Shown piece by piece: positions 49,148 to 55,993 of a stretch of DNA of 64,000 nt; the stretch's first letter is position 1; every line of letters starts with the position of its first letter. Below the pieces are notes generated by a model. The model searched no databases. It was not told the DNA's origin and saw nothing but the letters and a program-made list of their open reading frames with translations. The DNA is from Gemmatimonadota bacterium. GTDB lineage: Bacteria; Gemmatimonadota; Gemmatimonadetes; Gemmatimonadales; Gemmatimonadaceae. The position numbers and the translations under genes are program-made. The stretch lies in NCBI GenBank assembly GCA_028287305.1, contig JAQBPX010000033.1, positions 1-64,000 of the forward strand. Direction: 5' to 3'.

Positions 49148-49181
49148 GAGAGGCCGCTGCGAAGTTCGCAGCGGCCTCTCG
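49147..49181. terminator. Perfect 17-bp hairpin at the start of the mannosidase gene
   Basis: Inverted arms at 49147-49163 and 49165-49181 match perfectly around one central base. It sits 25 bases after the stop of the small membrane gene and touches the first codon of the mannosidase. There is no T-run. It could be a transcript end, an RNA-processing site or a block on translation initiation. Confidence 0.55.
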
Positions 49182-49205
49182 CATGGGGCAAGTGTCCCGC
49201 GAGCG

Positions 49206-49352
49206 TCAGATGGGCTTTCGGCCCGTGATGACGCGGTACAGGATGACGATGATGGCGATCACGAGGAGCAGGTGGATGAGGCCACCAGCGACGTGAAAGA
49301 CACCAAAGCCAAGCGCCCACAGGATCAACAGGATGATGGCAATCGTGATCAT
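49206..49352 (-). CDS. Small membrane protein, lmo0937 type
   Basis: This 48-residue protein consists almost wholly of two hydrophobic helices separated by HVAGGLIH, and it ends ITGRKPI. This is the pattern of the lmo0937 family (xILLILWxLGF, then xGGxIHxLLVIAIIVxL). It begins with ATG. It is too short to stand out by length alone, but the match to the family pattern is good. Function is unknown; relatives are often stress-related. Confidence 0.8.
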   Translation of the reverse strand: MITIAIILLILWALGFGVFHVAGGLIHLLLVIAIIVILYRVITGRKPI

Positions 49353-49407
49353 GGTCAGTTCCGGGGTGATTGGACGAGTCCGCGTAATGGCAACGGCCGT
49401 GCCGCCG

Positions 49408-49842
49408 CTACGATCCGGAGGGCGGTGGGCCCTTCTCGACGCTGGCGGCGCCGCGCTCCGTCATGGTGTGCAACTGGCGCGACAGCAGGATCCGGCCGGC
49501 GCGCACGTCATGCCCCACGTCGATCAGGAGCAGGGCCAGGTCGCCCACGCCCCAGAGGAGCCCGGCGAGCACGAGCAGGCGGCTGGCCTCACCGAGCAGC
49601 GTGGGCAGCGACGCGGTGCCCTGCGCCGAGATGCCGGTGACGGCCTCGGTGAGCAGCAGCAGGATGAGGATCACGGCCATGAAACGGAACAGCTTCGACA
49701 GGTACTTGAGCCCCACGTAGGGCTCGAGGTCCGTCGCACGAATGTCGGGAATCACCGGCTGCTCGACGCCGTCCACGATGACCTTCCTGGCCGACGTGTC
49801 CTCCGCCTGCTCGCTCGCGTCCCGCTGTCGCCTCTTGTCCAC
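49408..49842 (-). CDS. Two-helix membrane protein of unknown function
   Basis: This 144-residue protein has a charged N terminus (DKRRQRDASEQAED), two helices (about 54-71 and 88-108) and a C-terminal tail. I chose the GTG start because GGAGGAGG lies 6 bases before it. That Shine-Dalgarno overlaps the end of the peptidase gene, whose stop is 3 bases upstream. A region of Asp/Glu/Pro (DIRATDLEPYVGLKYLS) before the first helix may be a soluble domain. No family is recognised. Its location next to the M15-like peptidase suggests a role in the cell envelope. Confidence 0.75.
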   Translation of the reverse strand: MDKRRQRDASEQAEDTSARKVIVDGVEQPVIPDIRATDLEPYVGLKYLSKLFRFMAVILILLLLTEAVTGISAQGTASLPTLLGEASRLLVLAGLLWGVGDLALLLIDVGHDVRAGRILLSRQLHTMTERGAASVEKGPPPSGS

Positions 49843-49844
49843 GT

Positions 49845-50987
49845 TCAACCTCCTCCAGTGCCAGTCCACCGCGCGTGATAGCCACGCGCGTCGATGTGGG
49901 TGAAAGGACCGTGCCCGGGGCCCGCGACGTAGACGCCGCAGCCCCCCACGGTCTCCGGGTGGGCCCGCTCGACCGCGTCCACGGCGGCGCCGATCACGCG
50001 GCTGTCGCCGATGTCGATGCGCCCGTCGTGGTTGAGGTCGTCCATCTGTCCGTTGCCGTCGTTGTCGATGAAGATGTCCGCCGCGTCCCCGTACATGTGA
50101 CGGCTGAGCTCGGCGCGTCCTGCCGTATTTCCACCCCCCGCGTTGTACTGCGGCGAGCGGAATCCACTCATCACCTTGACCCCCTTTGTGCTAATTCCGC
50201 GCCGCTCGAGCTCGTCTAGGGTGAGTTCCAGCTTGTCCAGCAGCTGGATGCGCAGGACGAGCATCTTCGGCCAGACGTCCTGCTGGTCGTGGGGCAGGAA
50301 GTCCCGGAGCTTGAAGTGCGCGGAAACGGGCGTGTCCTCGTTCTCCCGCGTGACCTCGATGAAGCCGGAGGGATTCGCATACGCCTCCGAGCGCACCCTG
50401 CCCTTCTCCCCGGGCCATGCGCCCAGGTAGTACATGCCCACGCGACCGCTGCGCTTCTCGCTGAAGGCATGCATGGTGATCACGCTGAGGTCGGCGATGG
50501 GCTTGAGCGCGCTGCCGACCTTGAGCGCGAGCCCCCAGATTCCCGGCCGCTGGGGCGTGGCCGTGGCGACGCTGGCGCCCTGCGTGTAGGCGACCTTCGC
50601 CCCGCCGGCGAGGGCGGTGTCCACGATGGCGCTCGAGTCGGGGGTGGAGAATCGAACCCTGAGCTTTCCACTCGTGCCGCGCAGCGGGTCGGCGACCGAC
50701 TGCAGCAGCGCATCGGTGAGATAGGCCGCGGTGGGCGCGTCGGCGGCGGTGATGCTCGAGACGACGGACGACGCGACGCCGGCCACGCCATGGGCGCCGA
50801 GTGCATCGTGCGGCTGCACGCCGACGACCACCCACCCGATCGCGAGGAGCAGCACCAGCGCCGAGGCACACCAGTGAAAGATTCGCTCGCCACGGCGCGA
50901 GAGTCCCACGCGCTTTTTCGTCGCGTGCGCGGTTGACCCCACTGCGGCAGCCGTCGAGCTTTCCGGTTCGCTGGTGGCCTGGTTCAT
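49845..50987 (-). CDS. Membrane-anchored M15/DUF882-type peptidase with calcium-loop-like repeats
   Basis: This is a 380-residue protein. A cytoplasmic start is followed by one helix (about 37-58) and a periplasmic part. The C-terminal domain has SGFRSPQYN, SRHMYGDAAD (the SxHxxGxAxD zinc motif) and HIDARG (third ligand), as in D,D-carboxypeptidases of the M15/VanY-like group. Right after the Asp comes DNDGNGQMDDLNHDGRIDIG, two DxDGxG-like loops such as dockerins or EF-hands use to bind calcium. The middle domain (80-240) is of unknown type. It is divergent from dedA with 15 bases between start codons. Confidence 0.85.
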   Translation of the reverse strand: MNQATSEPESSTAAAVGSTAHATKKRVGLSRRGERIFHWCASALVLLLAIGWVVVGVQPHDALGAHGVAGVASSVVSSITAADAPTAAYLTDALLQSVADPLRGTSGKLRVRFSTPDSSAIVDTALAGGAKVAYTQGASVATATPQRPGIWGLALKVGSALKPIADLSVITMHAFSEKRSGRVGMYYLGAWPGEKGRVRSEAYANPSGFIEVTRENEDTPVSAHFKLRDFLPHDQQDVWPKMLVLRIQLLDKLELTLDELERRGISTKGVKVMSGFRSPQYNAGGGNTAGRAELSRHMYGDAADIFIDNDGNGQMDDLNHDGRIDIGDSRVIGAAVDAVERAHPETVGGCGVYVAGPGHGPFTHIDARGYHARWTGTGGG

Positions 50988-51002
50988 CTCAGTCCGAAAC
51001 GC

Positions 51003-51632
51003 ATGTCCGGCATCGTCGACCTCATCCGCAGGCTCACCAACGTTCGAGAGCTGATCGCCTGGGGCGGCTACGTCGGCCTCACGCTGATCATCTTCGCGGA
51101 GACCGGCCTCCTCATCGGCTTCTTCCTGCCCGGCGATTCCCTGCTCGTCACGGCCGGCCTGCTGGCGACGCAGGGCGTGTTCAACGTCTACCTGCTGGGG
51201 CTGCTGCTCAGCATCGCCAGCATCCTTGGCAACACCGCTGGATACTGGTTCGGCCGGGTGACCGGTCCCCGCCTGTTCACGCGCGAGGACTCCCTGCTCT
51301 TCAACCGCAAGCACCTGGTGCGCGCGCACGAGTTCTATGAGCGGCATGGCGGCAAGGCGATCGTCATTGCGCGTTTCATGCCGATCGTGCGCACCTTCGT
51401 GCCCATCGTGGCCGGAATGGGCGGGATGGACGCGCGGAAGTTCACCGTCTACAACGTGGTGAGCGGGATAGGCTGGATCTGGCTGATGCTCTTCACCGGC
51501 TACTTCATGGGTCGCTACATTCCCGGAGTCGAGCGGCACATCGAGGTCGTGATCATCGGCGTGATCTTCCTCTCGCTGCTGCCCGGGATCATCGCCTGGC
51601 TCCGCTCGCGCAAGACGACCACCGCCACCTGA
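51003..51632 (+). CDS. DedA-family membrane protein
   Basis: This is a 209-residue inner-membrane protein with four or five helices. The signature [22 protein letters not shown] is followed by [17 protein letters not shown], then [27 protein letters not shown], which contains the conserved F/Y-x-R-x-x-P-x-x-R stretch (quoted here in parts). The family includes undecaprenyl-phosphate and phosphatidylethanolamine flippases and affects envelope stress. The gene is divergent from the peptidase gene and 23 bases upstream of the superoxide dismutase gene. Confidence 0.92.
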   Translation: MSGIVDLIRRLTNVRELIAWGGYVGLTLIIFAETGLLIGFFLPGDSLLVTAGLLATQGVFNVYLLGLLLSIASILGNTAGYWFGRVTGPRLFTREDSLLFNRKHLVRAHEFYERHGGKAIVIARFMPIVRTFVPIVAGMGGMDARKFTVYNVVSGIGWIWLMLFTGYFMGRYIPGVERHIEVVIIGVIFLSLLPGIIAWLRSRKTTTAT

Positions 51633-51655
51633 CTCGCGCACCCCGAGGACCGACC

Positions 51656-52264
51656 ATGGCATTCACGCTCCCCCCGCTCCCGTACGCGCCCGCCGCGCTC
51701 GAGCCGCACATCGATGCACAGACCATGGAGATCCACCATGGCAAGCATCACAACGCGTACGTCACGAACCTGAACGCGGCGATCGAGAAGGCGCCGGAGC
51801 TGCAGGGCAAGTCGCTGGAGGAACTGCTGAAGAACGTCGGCAGCGCCCCCGAGGCGGTGCGCGGCGCGGTGCGCAACAACGGCGGCGGTCACTGGAACCA
51901 CTCGCTCTTCTGGACGCTGATGGGCCCCAGCGCGGGCGGCGAGCCGACCGGCAAGCTGGCCGACGGGATCAAGGGCGCATTCGGGGACTTCGAGAAGTTC
52001 AAGGAGCAGTTCGCGGCGGCGGGCACGGGCCGCTTCGGCTCGGGCTGGGCGTGGCTGATGAACGACGGCGGCAAGCTGTCGATCACGAGCTCGCCGAACC
52101 AGGACAACCCGATCATGGACGGCAAGTCGCCGAACCAGGTCCTGCTCGGCCTCGACGTGTGGGAGCACGCGTACTACCTCAAGTACCAGAACCGCCGGCC
52201 GGATTACATCAAGGCGTGGTGGAACGTGGTGAACTGGGGCGCGGTGTCGGAGCGGCTGGGCTGA
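51656..52264 (+). CDS. sodA: Superoxide dismutase (Fe/Mn family)
   Basis: This 202-residue enzyme converts superoxide to peroxide and oxygen. Metal ligands are H27 (EIHHGKHH), the His in [10 protein letters not shown], and the Asp and His in [13 protein letters not shown]. The sequence [12 protein letters not shown] matches manganese-type enzymes better than iron-type, because the Gln lies in the C-terminal domain. A GAGGA Shine-Dalgarno lies near the ATG. It is co-directional with dedA. Confidence 0.95.
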   Translation: MAFTLPPLPYAPAALEPHIDAQTMEIHHGKHHNAYVTNLNAAIEKAPELQGKSLEELLKNVGSAPEAVRGAVRNNGGGHWNHSLFWTLMGPSAGGEPTGKLADGIKGAFGDFEKFKEQFAAAGTGRFGSGWAWLMNDGGKLSITSSPNQDNPIMDGKSPNQVLLGLDVWEHAYYLKYQNRRPDYIKAWWNVVNWGAVSERLG

Positions 52265-52300
52265 GCATTTCGCGCAAGACGAGCACCTAAGGCTTTTTCA

Positions 52301-52388
52301 CGCCGAAAGGGCCATGAAATAGCTGAAACACGCCGGACATGGGGAGCCTTCGCTTCAGCTGTTCGGCGTTTTTCGATTCCTTTCGGCG
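52301..52388. repeat. Imperfect palindrome between convergent genes
   Basis: CGCCGAAAGG (52301-52310) and its complement CCTTTCGGCG (52379-52388) frame arms that pair further inward around GAAA-ACACGCCG and CGGCGTTTTTC. It lies between sod and the antiporter gene, so it can act as a two-way terminator. Confidence 0.55.
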
Positions 52389-52392
52389 CGTT

Positions 52393-53373
52393 TCAGCGTG
52401 CGCGAGCGCAGCGAGCGAGAAGTGGCGGTGTCACGAACGTCGTGACCAGTACCATCATCATCAGCGCGCCGAACAGGCCGGCGTCGATCGCGCCCGAGGC
52501 GAGGCCCATTTGCGCGAAGATGAGGCCCACCTCGCCGCGTGGGACCATGGCAACCCCCACGAGCAGCTTGTTCCCCGTGAACCACCACGGCGCGTAGCCC
52601 GCGGCGAGCTTGCCCGCGACGCCGCAGGCGATGAGCACCGCGCCCACGGTGAATGCGCGCGGGTCGGCGAGCGCCCGCAGGTCCACCTCGGCCCCCACGC
52701 TGGCGAAGAAGATCGGGACCAGCACGAACCCGACGCTGCCGCTCACTCGCTCGATCGCATGCCGCGCGCGCACGCGATGCAGCAGGAGTCCCGCCACGAA
52801 CGCACCGATGATCATCGCCGAGCTCGCGCCGCTCGCGTCGCCGGTGCCCACCAGCTTCACCACCACCGCGAGTATCACGAGGCCGATCACGTCGTCGAGC
52901 ACGGCGGCGCCAAGCACCACGCGGCCCTCCGGCGCCTGCAGCAGCCCGAGGTCCGCGAGCACGCGGCTCGAGATGCCCACCGACGTCGCGCAGAGCGCGG
53001 CACCGCACACGAGGGCGGGCGCAACGGCGATTCCGAGCAGGCGCGCGGCCGCGTAGCCACTCGCGAACGGAAGCACCATGCCGGTGACCGCCACCGCAGT
53101 CGCCGCGCTGCCGACGCTCCACAACGCGCGCAGGTCCGTCTCGAGGCCGATGCCGAAGAGCAGGAGCACCACGCCGGCCTGTGCGAGCGCATGCACTGCG
53201 GGCTGCGCGGGATCCACCACGCCCAGCACGGAGGCTCCCAGCAGCACCCCGGCAACGAGCTCGCCCAGCACGGCGGGTTGTCCCACGCGCTGGGCGAGCC
53301 GGCCGAACAGCTTTGCGAGCACCAGCATGGCCACGAGCGCAACGAGCACGCCCGGCCAGCCGGCGACGATCAT
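52393..53373 (-). CDS. Cation:proton antiporter, CPA2 family, short form
   Basis: This is a 326-residue membrane protein. The two halves of the fold are visible: LGELVAGVLLGASVLGVVDP and FGIGLETDLRAL in the first, then AAVLDDVIGLVILAVVVKL with the paired Asp of the ion site, and FFASVGAEVDLRAL and VAMVPRGEVGLIFAQMG. From the DD motif to GAFVAGLLL there are only about 38 residues instead of the usual 80-100, so two helices seem to be missing. It has no TrkA domain. Its ATG overlaps the arginine decarboxylase start region by ATGA. Confidence 0.88.
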   Translation of the reverse strand: MIVAGWPGVLVALVAMLVLAKLFGRLAQRVGQPAVLGELVAGVLLGASVLGVVDPAQPAVHALAQAGVVLLLFGIGLETDLRALWSVGSAATAVAVTGMVLPFASGYAAARLLGIAVAPALVCGAALCATSVGISSRVLADLGLLQAPEGRVVLGAAVLDDVIGLVILAVVVKLVGTGDASGASSAMIIGAFVAGLLLHRVRARHAIERVSGSVGFVLVPIFFASVGAEVDLRALADPRAFTVGAVLIACGVAGKLAAGYAPWWFTGNKLLVGVAMVPRGEVGLIFAQMGLASGAIDAGLFGALMMMVLVTTFVTPPLLARCARAR

Positions 53374-55340
53374 TGTGCCGCTTCGCCCTCGAGGTACGTG
53401 TAGCCTTCGAGGCCCGCGACGTAGTCGGCGATGAACGTGTTCGCCTCCTGCCGCGACAGGTGCTTGGCCGACGCCACCTTGCGACGGAAGACCTGCAGCA
53501 GGTCGGAGGCGCGGAACTGCACGTAGTTCAGCACCTCGGTCACGGTGTCGCCGTGCACGAGGTCCGTCACGTCATACCCGCCGTTCGGCGCGAGCCGCAC
53601 GTGCACGGCGTTCGTGTCGCCGAACAGGTTGTGCAGGTCGCCCAGGATCTCCTGGTACGCGCCCGTGAGGAACACGCCGAGCATGTACGGCTCGCCGTCG
53701 TTGAAGTCGTGCAGCTCGAGGCTCGGGCTGCCGTCCTTGGCGCCCACGAAGCGGTCGATCTTGCCGTCGGAGTCGCAGGTGACATCCTGCAGCGTGCCGC
53801 GGCGCGTGGGCTCCTCATGCAGCCGGTGGATGGGCATGATCGGGAAGAGCTGGTCGATGGCCCAGCTGTCCGGCAGCGACTGGAAGAGCGAGAAGTTGCA
53901 GAAGTAGCGGTCCACCATCGAGGCGTCGAGGTCCTCGATGATGTCCTCGAAGTCCTCGCGATGCTTGTTGATGTGGCGCGCGAGGTGGTGCATGGTCGCG
54001 AAGTACAGCTGCTCCGCGAACGCGCGCCCGCGCAGGGTGAGCACGCCACTGCTGAAGTATTCCTGCGCCCGCTCCTTGTCGAACGTCACGTCGTGGAAGA
54101 CCTCGCGCAGCTTGCGCTTCGCCAGCGTCTTCTTGGACACCTCGCGAAAGTCGTCCATCATCTCGTGCAACAGCTGGTGGTCTTCCTCGCCCAGCTCCGG
54201 CAGGGGACGGTTCGTCTGCGTCTCGACGTCGATGACCTTGATCAGCAGCAGCGCATGGTGCGCGGTGAGCGCGCGCCCCGACTCGCTGATCACGTGCGGC
54301 ATGGGCAGCTCGTTCTCGCGGCACGCCTCGGCCAGCGTGTAGATCACGTCGTTGGCGTATTCCTGCAGCGTGTAGTTCACGCTGGAGTCGCTCGTGGAGC
54401 TGGTGCCGTCGTAGTCCACGCCCAGCCCGCCGCCCACGTCCACGTGCGTGATGTCCACGCCGAGCGCGCGCAGCTCCACGTAGAAGCGCGTCACTTCCTG
54501 CAGGCCGAGCTTGATGAAGCGGATGTCGGTGACCTGCGAGCCCAGGTGGAAGTGGATCAGCTTGAGGATGTCGAGGCGGCCCATGGCCTTCAGCCGGTCG
54601 ATCAGCGCCATGAGGTCCGCGGAGTTGAGCCCGAACTTGGACTTCTCGCCGCCACTCTCCTTCCACCGCCCGAACCCGCGGCTCGCGAGCTTGATGCGAA
54701 TGCCGGCCGTGGGCTGTACCCCAAGCTCCTCCGCGGCGGCAAGCAGCACGTCCAGCTCACTGAGCTGCTCAATGACGATGAACACCTGGTGCCCGAGCTT
54801 CTGGCCCATGAGGGCCAGCCGCATGAACTCGTCGTCCTTGTAGCCGTTGCAGACGATCAGGTGGTTGGTGTGCTCCGCCAAACCGAGCACTGCCTGGAGC
54901 TCGGGCTTGCTGCCGCACTCGAGCCCCACGCCGTGCGCCGCCCCGAACTGCACGATCTCCTCGACCACATGCCGCTGCTGGTTCACCTTGATCGGGTAGA
55001 CCGTGGTGTACCCGCCCGTGAAGCCGAACTCCTCGCGCGCGTTGTCGAAGCGCGAGTCCAGCGACTCGATGCGCGAGCGCAGGATGTCGGAGAAGCGGAG
55101 GAGCACCGGCAGCTGAATCCCCTGCTCCTCGAGGTCGAGCGCGATCTCGTAGAGGTCGAGCTCCTTCTCGGGATGCTCCTTGTCGGGGCGGACCACGACG
55201 TGGCCACCGGCGTTCACGTCGAAGTAGCCGGCGCCCCACCCTTCGACGTTGTAGAGCGCGCGCGCGGCGTCCACGGTCCAGCCGGACGGCTGGGCGTCGT
55301 CGAGGGGCGGCGAATCAGGGACGTGCGTGGGGGTGGCCAT
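53370..55340 (-). CDS. speA: Biosynthetic arginine decarboxylase
   Basis: This 656-residue PLP enzyme (alanine-racemase fold) makes agmatine for polyamine synthesis. The PLP-binding Lys is K118 in TVYPIKVNQQ. Further hallmarks are GLECGSKPEL, IRIKLASRGFGRWKESGGEKSKFGL (in parts), HFHLGSQ, DVGGGLGVDYDG and SESGRALTAHHA. The length matches biosynthetic SpeA. The gene follows pdxH by 20 bases and overlaps the antiporter gene, so a PLP producer and a PLP user are co-expressed. Confidence 0.96.
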   Translation of the reverse strand: MATPTHVPDSPPLDDAQPSGWTVDAARALYNVEGWGAGYFDVNAGGHVVVRPDKEHPEKELDLYEIALDLEEQGIQLPVLLRFSDILRSRIESLDSRFDNAREEFGFTGGYTTVYPIKVNQQRHVVEEIVQFGAAHGVGLECGSKPELQAVLGLAEHTNHLIVCNGYKDDEFMRLALMGQKLGHQVFIVIEQLSELDVLLAAAEELGVQPTAGIRIKLASRGFGRWKESGGEKSKFGLNSADLMALIDRLKAMGRLDILKLIHFHLGSQVTDIRFIKLGLQEVTRFYVELRALGVDITHVDVGGGLGVDYDGTSSTSDSSVNYTLQEYANDVIYTLAEACRENELPMPHVISESGRALTAHHALLLIKVIDVETQTNRPLPELGEEDHQLLHEMMDDFREVSKKTLAKRKLREVFHDVTFDKERAQEYFSSGVLTLRGRAFAEQLYFATMHHLARHINKHREDFEDIIEDLDASMVDRYFCNFSLFQSLPDSWAIDQLFPIMPIHRLHEEPTRRGTLQDVTCDSDGKIDRFVGAKDGSPSLELHDFNDGEPYMLGVFLTGAYQEILGDLHNLFGDTNAVHVRLAPNGGYDVTDLVHGDTVTEVLNYVQFRASDLLQVFRRKVASAKHLSRQEANTFIADYVAGLEGYTYLEGEAAQ

Positions 55341-55360
55341 GCGCGGAAAATAATGCCTGC

Positions 55361-55966
55361 TCAGGGATACAGGAGACTGGTGCGCCAGGCGCTCCCGTCG
55401 CGCTCGTACAGGTGCCGCTGGTGCAGGCGCGAGGGCATGTTGTGCCAGAACTCGATGCGGACCGGCACGAGGCGAAAGCCCGACCAGTGCAACGGGCGCG
55501 GCACGGGACCGTCGGCGAAGCGCGCCTCGAACTCCGCCACGCGCGCGTCGAGGTCGCTGGGCGACTCCATCGGCTGGCTCTGCAGCGAGGCCCAGGCGCC
55601 GAGCTGGCTGCCGCGCGCCCGCGACGCGAAGTACGCGTCGGCCTCCTCGTCGCTCACCTGCTCCACGGTGCCCTCGACGCGCACCTGGCGCTCGAGCAGC
55701 TGCCAGTGGAAGCACATGGCCGCACGGCCGGCCCAGAGCAGCTCGCGGCCCTTGCGGCTTTCGAGGTTCGTGTAGAACACGAAGCCGCGGTCGTCCACGT
55801 GCTTGAGCAGCAGGATGCGCGCGGAAGGCTGGCCCTGCGGCGAGACCGTGGCGAGCGTGAACGCGGTGGGCTCCGGGAGCACGGAGCGATCCAGGCGCGT
55901 TGCCGCTCCAAGCAGTTCGCTGAAGCGGGCAATCGGGTCGGCTGGAATCGTGTCGCTGGTGGTCAC
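55361..55966 (-). CDS. pdxH: Pyridoxamine 5'-phosphate oxidase
   Basis: This 201-residue FMN enzyme converts pyridoxamine or pyridoxine phosphate to PLP. Visible motifs are AFTLATVSPQGQPSARILLLK, FVFYTNLESRKGREL and CFHWQLLERQVRVEG (FMN and substrate sites), and at the C terminus PVRIEFWHNMPSRLHQRHLYERDG (each quoted in part). The start is GTG. The gene is divergent from a secreted amidohydrolase, with 27 bases between. Confidence 0.94.
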   Translation of the reverse strand: MTTSDTIPADPIARFSELLGAATRLDRSVLPEPTAFTLATVSPQGQPSARILLLKHVDDRGFVFYTNLESRKGRELLWAGRAAMCFHWQLLERQVRVEGTVEQVSDEEADAYFASRARGSQLGAWASLQSQPMESPSDLDARVAEFEARFADGPVPRPLHWSGFRLVPVRIEFWHNMPSRLHQRHLYERDGSAWRTSLLYP

Positions 55967-55972
55967 GTGCGG

Positions 55973-55987
55973 AAAGGTATAGCCTTT
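55973..55987. promoter_or_regulatory. Symmetric TATA element between divergent genes
   Basis: AAAGG-TATAG-CCTTT is an inverted repeat in the 27-base gap between the pdxH and amidohydrolase starts. It gives TATAGC on the plus strand and TATACC on the minus strand, so one -10 could serve both directions. It could equally be an operator. Confidence 0.4.
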
Positions 55988-55993
55988 GCCCCC

